A DNA stretch of 64,000 nt from the NCBI GenBank assembly GCA_009787625.1, contig WQSX01000008.1, positions 1-64,000 on the forward strand. Direction: 5' to 3'. Below are positions 53,246-60,622 of the stretch, one piece after another. Source of the stretch: Oscillospiraceae bacterium. GTDB lineage: Bacteria; Bacillota; Clostridia; Oscillospirales; Oscillospiraceae. A program made the position numbers and the translations under genes. The notes below the pieces were generated by a model. The model had not been told where the DNA came from, did no database searches, and was given only the letters and a program-made list of their open reading frames with translations. Numbering within the stretch: the first letter of the stretch is position 1; every line of letters begins with the position of its first letter.

Positions 53246-54559
53246 TCATTTTGCAAAGTAAACAGAAGGCAAAGCCGCATAAACAGCAGCCGCAGTGACC
53301 AAGTCCTGCTTCCAAGTCTTTTCATCAGGCGCATGAGCCTGTGCCTCAGCACCGGGACCAAAACCGATGCACGCAATCCCATGGCGCCCCATAATCGTAA
53401 CACCATTGGTAGAAAAAGTCCACTTATCAATAAGTGACCGCTTCTTACGCTCCTCATCAGTTCCGGGCGACCCAAACCGCCCTGCACCAAAGAGCTTATA
53501 GTACGTTTCAACCATAGCCTTAGTGGCAACATGATTTTCCGGTATAACCCAAGTGGGAAAATAACATTCAATCGGGTAAACAAGCCCGGTGTAAGCGGGA
53601 CTATCGTAGTTGTACATAGAGACAGAAACATCATCGCCGTATTTTATCACAGCAGGCAAAGAGCGGATTTCATCAAGACAACTCTCCCAAGTCTCCCCCG
53701 CAGTCATGCGCCGATCGAGTGAAACAGAGCAAGAATCAGCAACAGCGCAGCGGCTGGGCGAAGTAAAGAAAATCTCACTTGCAGTGATAGTTCCGCGCCC
53801 AAGAAAGCGAGCCTCTTTCCACTTGGAGTTAAAAGCCTCACGGAGCATTTTAATCAGACCTTTTATCTCCGTCACATCACTGTCGTCATTTTCATTAAGT
53901 GCACGGACATCTTGCAAAATATCCGCCATCTTGTAAATAGCGTTATCCCCGCGATCGGGAGCACTCCCATGACAGGACACACCCTTTACATCAACTCGAA
54001 TCTCCATGCGCCCGCGCTGACCGCGATAGATACCACCGTCCGTAGGTTCGGTAATCACAACAAATTCAGGCTTAATGCCACCCTCTTTGATTATATAGTC
54101 CCAGCAAAGACCATCGCAATCCTCTTCCTGAACAGTGGCAGTGACCAAATAAGTGAAGCTATTATCAATCAATCCGAGATCCTTCATTATTTTTGCCCCA
54201 TAGACGGCGGAGACAATGCCGCCCTGCTGGTCGGAAGTACCGCGCCCGCCGATTTCTTCATCGTTTTCATAACCCTCAAGCGGGTCAAATGTCCAGTTTT
54301 CGAGATTGCCTACACCCACATTGTCGATATGCCCATCAAAGGCAATGACTCGCTCACCTGCTCCCATATACCCAAGCAAATTACCCATGCCATCAATTTC
54401 CACACGGTCAAACCCAAGCTGACGCATCTCTTCAGCCGCCCGCTCAACTTTCCCTTTCTCGAAGCAACTCTCCCCGGGAATCTTCACCAAATCACGTAAA
54501 AAACGCACCATATCAGGCTTGTAAAACTCAGCTCGTTCCTTTACTTTATCAAAATCCAC
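53246..54559 (-). CDS. ygeY: M20-family metallohydrolase YgeY
   Basis: About 437-aa zinc hydrolase. Metal ligands in [40 protein letters not shown] and [17 protein letters not shown]-terminal [12 protein letters not shown] holds the last His. The family belongs with YgeW in the purine-catabolic cluster. The start is GTG 54559, with AAGGGGTGA just before; upstream codons to 54604 include the presumed promoter. First gene of the operon. Confidence 0.93.
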   Translation of the reverse strand: MDFDKVKERAEFYKPDMVRFLRDLVKIPGESCFEKGKVERAAEEMRQLGFDRVEIDGMGNLLGYMGAGERVIAFDGHIDNVGVGNLENWTFDPLEGYENDEEIGGRGTSDQQGGIVSAVYGAKIMKDLGLIDNSFTYLVTATVQEEDCDGLCWDYIIKEGGIKPEFVVITEPTDGGIYRGQRGRMEIRVDVKGVSCHGSAPDRGDNAIYKMADILQDVRALNENDDSDVTEIKGLIKMLREAFNSKWKEARFLGRGTITASEIFFTSPSRCAVADSCSVSLDRRMTAGETWESCLDEIRSLPAVIKYGDDVSVSMYNYDSPAYTGLVYPIECYFPTWVIPENHVATKAMVETYYKLFGAGRFGSPGTDEERKKRSLIDKWTFSTNGVTIMGRHGIACIGFGPGAEAQAHAPDEKTWKQDLVTAAAVYAALPSVYFAK

Positions 54560-54594
54560 AAAATCACCCCTTGCAGCATAATAGCCTATTAGCC

Positions 54595-54603
54595 ATTTTA
54601 GCA
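54595..54603 (-). promoter_or_regulatory. Possible extended -10 of the purine operon
   Basis: Minus strand TGCTAAAAT, 36 nt before the ygeY GTG start; no clear -35. A short TAATAGGCTATTA-type inverted repeat follows it. Confidence 0.4.
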
Positions 54604-54661
54604 TACTTGAAGTGATTTTGGTAGATATTATTTACTTTTGATACGTCCTTTGCCGAAATTT

Positions 54662-56665
54662 TCACTCATTACTATTTCTGCGCATTATCTCCCTCAAAGA
54701 TTCAATAAATGCGGGTGTGTCTGAAAATATGAGATCTGTCTCTTTGTTTGCAGCGGCTTTTTCTAATACGAACGCTTTTTCCGAAAGCTCAGGCTCTCCG
54801 ATTATTAAGAGCGCACTTTTCATCGAGTGAACACTGACCTTATATAGCGTTAATTCCTCGTCAGTGTATGAATCCCGATTTTCAATTAACGTTTCCATCA
54901 CTTCAATAGCGTTATCCGCATCTTTAGCAAATGCATCCATTAAAGCCTCGCCTAAATCATAGTCGAGCTCATCAGAGCTTAAATCATCTGTGCTCGTATA
55001 GGCATAATCTCCCGCTTCGGGCATATGTTTATCGTGAATTAATTTATTAAGCAAAATGTTCATTAACCGCATATCTATCGGCTTGGGTAAGAACTCATCA
55101 AATCCGTTTGAGAGAAAAATATCTGCTTGCCCTATAACAGCATTTGCAGTGAGTGCAACTATAGGGTGCGAATAGCCCCATTCGCGTAATATTTTTACAG
55201 CTTCCATTCCATCCATTTTTGGCATCATATGATCCATAAAAACTATATCGTATACATTGCCGGCTTTAATTTTATCAATTGCCTCAAATCCGCTTTCTGC
55301 AACATCAATCTTCAAACCGTAAGGTTGCAATAACCCCCTTGCAACATACAAGTTCGATTCTGTGTCGTCCACAACCAAAACACTGCCATACGGCATGGGA
55401 GTGCGGTCAATTCTTGTACTCTCTGCCTGTGCCTTGTTACCGGAGCGAAACTTGTTTAAGTTTGCGATGGTCTCACAGCTAATCACCTCTTCGCCCACCC
55501 TAACTTGCGGTATGGCGACTGTGAAAACCGAACCCTCATTCAGCTTACTTTCAACACTTATTTCCCCATCCATTATGTTTAGCAAATCACGTGTTATATT
55601 CATACCCAGTCCGGTACCCTCAGACATACTGGAAAGTTCATTGGTGAAGCGTGTAAATGCGTCAAATAGCTTGTCTATTTGTTCGGAAGTCATGCCAATA
55701 CCGGTATCGCTGACAACAAAAACAAGTTCAATATCTGCATCATTTCCGGCACTGGTTGGTTTGGAAACAGGCCTCGCTTTAACTTCTAATTTTATTTCAC
55801 CTTCTTCGGTATATTTTACGGCATTTGATATTACATTATTTAAAATTTGCCTTATACGAAGAAAATCACCTATAAGAGTTGTCGGTATGTCCTCTGCAAC
55901 TTCAAGTTTAAAATCAACAGAACCGTTATTTTCAAGTCGTATGAAATTCAAGTTTAGTGAATCAAAGATAAGTTTTTCAACCCTATACTCCCCATTGATT
56001 AATTCAAACTTTCCTTCCTCTATTTTGGATAAATCAAGTATGTCATTTATTATAGCCAGGAGCAATTCACCGGAGCTGCTAATCCTGCCCAAAGCTTCTA
56101 ACGTTTCTGATTTGAGTGATGCATCCTGTAGCAATAACTCTGTGACACCTATAATTACATTCATTGGCGTGCGTATTTCGTGACTCATTTTTGCAAGAAA
56201 GTTTGATTTTGCCACGTTTGCAATCTGTGCATCTTTTAGCGCTGTTTTTAAACTGCTGTTTAATTGTTCTATTATGCGCAATTGGTCAGCAATTTGGAGT
56301 TGCCTTTTTAGCCTAAGCTTCATTGTTGATGGGTTTAACGATTTACTGACATAATCGACCGCACCGAGGGCAATTCCCTTCTCTTCACTCTCTGAATCTT
56401 CAAGCCCCGTAATGAAAATAACGGGTATGTTTTTTGTTATAGGTGATTTTTTCAGCTCTACGAGAACCTCGTATCCATCCATGTCAGGCATTATGACATC
56501 GAGAAGTATTATATCAGGCAAGGATTTTTCTGCTATCTTTAATGCCTCTGTGCTGCGTGTCGTCACGTAAACAACAAAATCAGATTGCAAATATTCATGC
56601 AGTGTCCTTAAATTCATTGGGTTATCGTCAACAATAAGCACCTTGTGGTTATCTGTATTATTCAT
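54662..56665 (-). CDS. Hybrid histidine kinase: REC-HisKA-HATPase-REC-Hpt
   Basis: 667-aa cytoplasmic kinase with no membrane segment. N-terminal receiver (Asp56 in ILLDVIMPDMDG), coiled coil, HisKA (FLAKMSHEIRTPMNV, His162), HATPase (NVISNAVKYTEEGEI, VSDTGIGMTSEQID, GTGLGMNI), second receiver (IVFMDHMMPKMDGMEA) and C-terminal Hpt (VSVHSMKSALLIIG). The N-terminal receiver suggests input from another kinase or phosphorelay. The start codon overlaps the upstream response regulator stop by 4 nt. Target process unknown. Confidence 0.95.
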   Translation of the reverse strand: MNNTDNHKVLIVDDNPMNLRTLHEYLQSDFVVYVTTRSTEALKIAEKSLPDIILLDVIMPDMDGYEVLVELKKSPITKNIPVIFITGLEDSESEEKGIALGAVDYVSKSLNPSTMKLRLKRQLQIADQLRIIEQLNSSLKTALKDAQIANVAKSNFLAKMSHEIRTPMNVIIGVTELLLQDASLKSETLEALGRISSSGELLLAIINDILDLSKIEEGKFELINGEYRVEKLIFDSLNLNFIRLENNGSVDFKLEVAEDIPTTLIGDFLRIRQILNNVISNAVKYTEEGEIKLEVKARPVSKPTSAGNDADIELVFVVSDTGIGMTSEQIDKLFDAFTRFTNELSSMSEGTGLGMNITRDLLNIMDGEISVESKLNEGSVFTVAIPQVRVGEEVISCETIANLNKFRSGNKAQAESTRIDRTPMPYGSVLVVDDTESNLYVARGLLQPYGLKIDVAESGFEAIDKIKAGNVYDIVFMDHMMPKMDGMEAVKILREWGYSHPIVALTANAVIGQADIFLSNGFDEFLPKPIDMRLMNILLNKLIHDKHMPEAGDYAYTSTDDLSSDELDYDLGEALMDAFAKDADNAIEVMETLIENRDSYTDEELTLYKVSVHSMKSALLIIGEPELSEKAFVLEKAAANKETDLIFSDTPAFIESLREIMRRNSNE

Positions 56666-57222
56666 ACACTATCCCCCTTGTTTTGAAGCTGATTTTTCAC
56701 TTCAGCAACTTGCCTTTTAAGCTCCGTAACTTCGGCTTTTAAAATTTCGACTTCCGTGTACATGTCGTTAGTTCTCACCGCCGGGGGTGCAGGAAATGGC
56801 CCGGGTGATAATGAAGGCAGTGATAGATGCGGAAATTGCATTGCCTGTGTCACTGTCGCCGCTGCTACCTTATCAAAAGCCGCTTTCACTCTGTCCGGCT
56901 GCGGAGGTTTGATGATATAGTCAATAGCTCCGATAGTCAAAAAAGTCTCTATATCACTTTTGTCATGTGACGATGTACACATTACGACCTTTGCTAATGG
57001 GTCTAAGTTAAGTATCTTCTCAATGACATATTTACCATCAAAATCCGGCATAGCTATATCAAGAAAAACTATGTCCGGATTGCGTTTTTTATATTCATCA
57101 ACGGCAGCACGCCCTGTACTTGCCTCAAAAACATCGTCTTTATCTATTCCGCAGTTTTTTACCATAACATCTTTAAGGACTAACCTCAAAATACTGGTAT
57201 CATCCACAATCAATACCCTCAT
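56662..57222 (-). CDS. Single-domain response regulator with C-terminal coiled coil
   Basis: 186 aa: CheY-like receiver with phospho-acceptor Asp in IVFLDIAMPDFDG and Lys in YIIKPPQP, a Pro-rich linker (about 130-150), then a short coiled coil (TEVEILKAEVTELKRQVAEVK) that may dimerise it or bind the partner kinase. No DNA-binding or enzymatic output domain. Translationally coupled to the hybrid kinase. Own promoter at 57336-57364. Confidence 0.93.
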   Translation of the reverse strand: MRVLIVDDTSILRLVLKDVMVKNCGIDKDDVFEASTGRAAVDEYKKRNPDIVFLDIAMPDFDGKYVIEKILNLDPLAKVVMCTSSHDKSDIETFLTIGAIDYIIKPPQPDRVKAAFDKVAAATVTQAMQFPHLSLPSLSPGPFPAPPAVRTNDMYTEVEILKAEVTELKRQVAEVKNQLQNKGDSV

Positions 57223-57335
57223 AAATGAATCCCTCTCTTTAAGCGTCTAATCACTGAACACATCTACAGCACCGCTCATACCCTATTGTCACAAAACTCA
57301 CACTTTTTACTTTTTTATATCAATAGTGCTACACA

Positions 57336-57364
57336 ATATTATCACGATAACGCTTAAGTGTCAA
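57336..57364 (-). promoter_or_regulatory. Sigma-A promoter of the response regulator-kinase operon
   Basis: Minus strand TTGACA (57364-57359), 17-bp spacer, TAATAT (57341-57336). It gives a leader of about 105 nt before the start codon at 57222. Confidence 0.83.
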
Positions 57365-57401
57365 ACAAAAACAAACCATATGCAATGTCTGCATTGGTTT
57401 G
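57363..57401 (-). terminator. Rho-independent terminator after the glycerophosphodiesterase gene
   Basis: Minus strand CAAACCAATGCA (57401-57390), loop, TGCATATGGTTTG (57384-57372), then TTTTTGTTT. The -35 of the next promoter overlaps the end of its T-tract. Confidence 0.8.
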
Positions 57402-57434
57402 CTTTAATATAATATGTTTATTGCCTATAAATCA

Positions 57435-58271
57435 CTACTTATACCTGGGACTCGGTAAGAAGTATTCAAATATAATCATGTCATGCTTCCTTTCACAACG
57501 TTCAATATCTTGGTCCGGTCTGACAGTCCATACGATGTTCATAACTCCAAGCAATCTGCAAAGCTTAACCGTAAGTGGTCTGTAGGTGTTTGAAAACGCA
57601 AGATAGTGTGGGCGCGAGAGGAAGTTTGTCAACAGATTACCCAGTACAAGCGCAGTATATCTTGAAAGCGGCTCTAAAAATCTCGGCAAGCTACTGAGCT
57701 GACCTCTGAAAACATCGGGAGCGTTTTTCCTGAACCATCTCACAATTCTCGGATCAAAGCTCTGAATGCACCACACCTTTCCATCTTTTCGTAAAATGTC
57801 CAGTGCATTTTGGCAGAAAACTGCATTTCGTTTTCCGCCTACAGGCTTTAGCTCAACAACAATAGGCACATCATCTAATACTTCAAGCACTTCAGATAAT
57901 AACGGAATTTTTTCGCCTGTATTAAAAAGGCGGTACTCCAAGAGTTCTGAGTAATCCACATCGTGAATCAACTTATCAACCCCACAAACTCTTTTTAAAT
58001 CGTGGTCATGAAAAACTACAATCTGATTATCTTTAGTTATCTGGACATCAAGCTCTACACCATAACCTGCCTCTTTTGCCGCGGCAAATGAGGATAGTGA
58101 ATTTTCAGGAATCGACTGATCTTCAGAGTGGAGACCTCTGTGCGCACAATACAAACCGTAAAAAATCATTGCTATTTTCTTTGCTTCTTCCGACATTTTT
58201 CCGGGGGCAATGCAAAATATAATTGCAACCAGCAAAAACAGTAAAATACCCACTATTATTAAAACCAAATG
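57435..58271 (-). CDS. Glycerophosphodiester phosphodiesterase, membrane-anchored
   Basis: About 278 aa. N-terminal membrane anchor (VLIIVGILLFLLVAIIFCI), then a GDPD TIM barrel with catalytic/metal residues in CAHRGLHSEDQSIPENS, YGVELDVQITKDN and VVFHDHDLKRVCGV. Hydrolyses glycerophosphodiesters from lipid or teichoic-acid turnover. Start ATG 58271 with AGAGGAG; the frame extends to 58295. Followed by a strong terminator. The upstream unknown gene is 53 nt away. Confidence 0.92.
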   Translation of the reverse strand, partial: HLVLIIVGILLFLLVAIIFCIAPGKMSEEAKKIAMIFYGLYCAHRGLHSEDQSIPENSLSSFAAAKEAGYGVELDVQITKDNQIVVFHDHDLKRVCGVDKLIHDVDYSELLEYRLFNTGEKIPLLSEVLEVLDDVPIVVELKPVGGKRNAVFCQNALDILRKDGKVWCIQSFDPRIVRWFRKNAPDVFRGQLSSLPRFLEPLSRYTALVLGNLLTNFLSRPHYLAFSNTYRPLTVKLCRLLGVMNIVWTVRPDQDIERCERKHDMIIFEYFLPSPRYK

Positions 58272-58324
58272 CATTACTTCTCCTCTAACACGCACAACTT
58301 TTAGTCAGTGCGACTATCTCATAT

Positions 58325-59527
58325 TTAGCTAATATCGCTTATATTTATAATTTCATCTTTTTCAATATTGAAATCCCCTTTGAGGTATCTCTCTTTGTCT
58401 CTTTCTTTCACGTAGTACATAACCTGTTCACTATAATATAACTCAAAAGTTGTGAGCTGTGCAAGCGCATTTATAAGCAGCGAATAGTCATCGCGTATTG
58501 TATGCGTTATTCTTTGTAAAATCAATGTTCCGATATCGTTTACCTTGTTTTCTGCCGCCAAAGAATCAAGCCAAGTATTCATGGATTCAATAAAATCGTT
58601 TAGATTCGATATCTTTGATTCAAGTCGCTGCATTTCAAGGCTTTCTTGTTCCTTTTTTGTTATCTTATTTATCATAATGGTAATTGCCATACCATAAAGT
58701 AAATCATCTCCGCTTAAATTGCCCAGCTCTTCCTTATAATACTGCTTGTAGATTGGGCGCGATTTGCTGATAATCAGGTTATGATTATTAATAGATTGAG
58801 TCATGTTTTTTATAATGCGATAAAATTCTGATTTCTCATCTATATTTCTGACCATTCTCTCAATAAAAAACATCTTTGAAATACAGGTGCATGTGAGCAA
58901 AACATCTACGAGATATATAAGCGCATCTCTATAATACTCGCCGAGATGGTCAAGCTTATAGTTCCGTTTTGAATCCGAAATCTCGTCATTTCCCGAAAGT
59001 GCCATTATGTACTTAACTGTTTCAAAGTTTTTTATCGACTCACATATTTTATCAATGTAGGTGTTGCAGGTCTTACGTGCTTTTTTGCCGGACTGCTTTT
59101 TAGGAAGTGTTGCTCTAATACTTTTCTTTACATGAGAAACCGTGCTACTGAAATATTTGCGGACTTTGCGCTTGTAGTAATCTTTGCTGAAAAGGCTGTT
59201 TAACTGTTCTATATCCGTTAAATCGTATGTATCTTTGCAAAACGAGAGCAAGACAGCTTCGATATCTGCCTTTTTCATTGAAACAATAAAAGGAGAATCA
59301 GTCTTAGACTTTGCATCACTGAGCATGATGGCAATTGAGCTGATAGTAATTATATCTGCATCATCAAACCGACTCACTATAGCAGGATCCGGCTCTTCGT
59401 CTGCTCTGCCGTTTGTTTTTATACGCTTAATCGAATCGACAAAACCCCGCGCCACCGCAAATAATCGACTTGCATGGTATTTAACTATGAAATTTTTAGC
59501 TACTTTTTTTATTTTTTCAATAGCCAA
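58325..59527 (-). CDS. Unknown helical protein, about 400 aa
   Basis: I do not recognise a family. The protein is Lys-rich and alpha-helical with no clear signal peptide; it has a coiled-coil stretch (KKEQESLEMQRLESKISNLNDFIESM) and a basic patch (KKSIRATLPKKQSGKKARKT), and a Cys-containing hydrophobic stretch YLVDVLLTCTCISKMFFIERM. The best start is TTG 59527 after GGAGAGGG; an ATG at 59608 has no ribosome site. It stands between the lipoprotein gene (divergent) and the glycerophosphodiesterase gene. Possibly a structural or phage-resistance type protein, but nothing specific supports this. Confidence 0.65.
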   Translation of the reverse strand: MAIEKIKKVAKNFIVKYHASRLFAVARGFVDSIKRIKTNGRADEEPDPAIVSRFDDADIITISSIAIMLSDAKSKTDSPFIVSMKKADIEAVLLSFCKDTYDLTDIEQLNSLFSKDYYKRKVRKYFSSTVSHVKKSIRATLPKKQSGKKARKTCNTYIDKICESIKNFETVKYIMALSGNDEISDSKRNYKLDHLGEYYRDALIYLVDVLLTCTCISKMFFIERMVRNIDEKSEFYRIIKNMTQSINNHNLIISKSRPIYKQYYKEELGNLSGDDLLYGMAITIMINKITKKEQESLEMQRLESKISNLNDFIESMNTWLDSLAAENKVNDIGTLILQRITHTIRDDYSLLINALAQLTTFELYYSEQVMYYVKERDKERYLKGDFNIEKDEIINISDIS

Positions 59528-59708
59528 GGCTACTTTCCCTCTCCACCGATCGTTGCATAGTAAGGATTTTTTGCACACCGCAGATAGTATATCATATAAG
59601 CATTTCAATTTCTATATAATTTTTCATCATTGCTTTTATTTGCATATTGTTTTATACTTTTATTAACGCCATCAATCGGCATTATTAATGAGATGAGGTA
59701 TGGTCACA

Positions 59709-60602
59709 TTGAAAACTAATGCAAAATTTATAATATTACTCGTCATTACTTTACTTCTTTTCGTTGGGTGCTCCGAGGAGCCTGATATTGAGGATTTAGA
59801 ACCGACACCAAGTCCTGCACGGACTCCAAGACCTGAGCTTGGAACCCCTGATGTCACAGAGCTCCCGTGCAACCACTTTTGGAGAATTCCCGATTGTCAC
59901 ACACCTCGATACTGTCTTGACTGCGGCGAAGTTTCCGAAGGACCGACTCCGCACGAACCGACAGAAGCAAACTTTCAGGATAGGGCATACTGCATAATAT
60001 GTGGTGATGTGCTCGGAGATGTGCTTGAGCCGAACTTTCTTGCGCTGGGGTTCACAATAAACACAACACTCGGACGCTCTTATGATTTTCAAACGGTGAC
60101 ATTCTTAGACCTTGAAGTGGAGACAGTCGGCACAGCTTCGCTATTATTCGTAAACGTATTTGAGTATGAAGCCGATTTTCCCCGCATTGCGGGCTATGAG
60201 TATATTCGCGCAAGGCTCATGATGACTTTCGATGATGAGTCGGCGGCAGAATTGGGGTATCGATATATAATCGGGCATGTGGACTTCTATAATATGAGTC
60301 TTGACGACCCCGCTTTACCTACTGAGCTACTCAGTGAAAGCGGTATCCCGGGTTTTATGATTTCTAACAGAACACTCAATTTTCATGGGGTAGAGCGCGA
60401 ATACTTTGTCCGACATGATGAAATCTCAACCACGTGGGATAATGGGGTTGCAGTTGCGGTGCGTGAATACACTTTTTTGGTTCCTGCCGGTTATGATGGC
60501 ATTGTTCTCTTCCTATCAAGTGCCGCAACATGGGTAGATGGTGACAGGGTTATAGGCGACAACATCAATGAAGGCACCTTATTTTTCAGACTTGTGCCGT
60601 AG
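59709..60602 (+). CDS. Cys-rich lipoprotein of unknown function
   Basis: About 297 aa. Signal peptide FIILLVITLLLFVGC with lipobox; a Pro/Thr/Glu linker (about 20-45); a small Cys-rich knot (PCNHFWRIPDCHTPRYCLDCG ... YCIICGD, two CxxC) that looks like a zinc ribbon; then a beta-rich domain of about 190 residues. The Cys motif resembles that of clostridial surface proteins but I cannot name a family. The start is TTG 59709 after GATGAGG; an ATG at 59700 is only one nt from the ribosome site. Converges with the P-type ATPase gene, 20 nt apart. Confidence 0.75.
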   Translation: MKTNAKFIILLVITLLLFVGCSEEPDIEDLEPTPSPARTPRPELGTPDVTELPCNHFWRIPDCHTPRYCLDCGEVSEGPTPHEPTEANFQDRAYCIICGDVLGDVLEPNFLALGFTINTTLGRSYDFQTVTFLDLEVETVGTASLLFVNVFEYEADFPRIAGYEYIRARLMMTFDDESAAELGYRYIIGHVDFYNMSLDDPALPTELLSESGIPGFMISNRTLNFHGVEREYFVRHDEISTTWDNGVAVAVREYTFLVPAGYDGIVLFLSSAATWVDGDRVIGDNINEGTLFFRLVP

Positions 60603-60622
60603 GCGTGATAGTCAGAATGAAA

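Noticed and set aside
55362-56183. 273-codon open frame on the plus strand inside the hybrid kinase gene
   Set aside because: Shadow of the kinase gene, whose domains are complete on the other strand.
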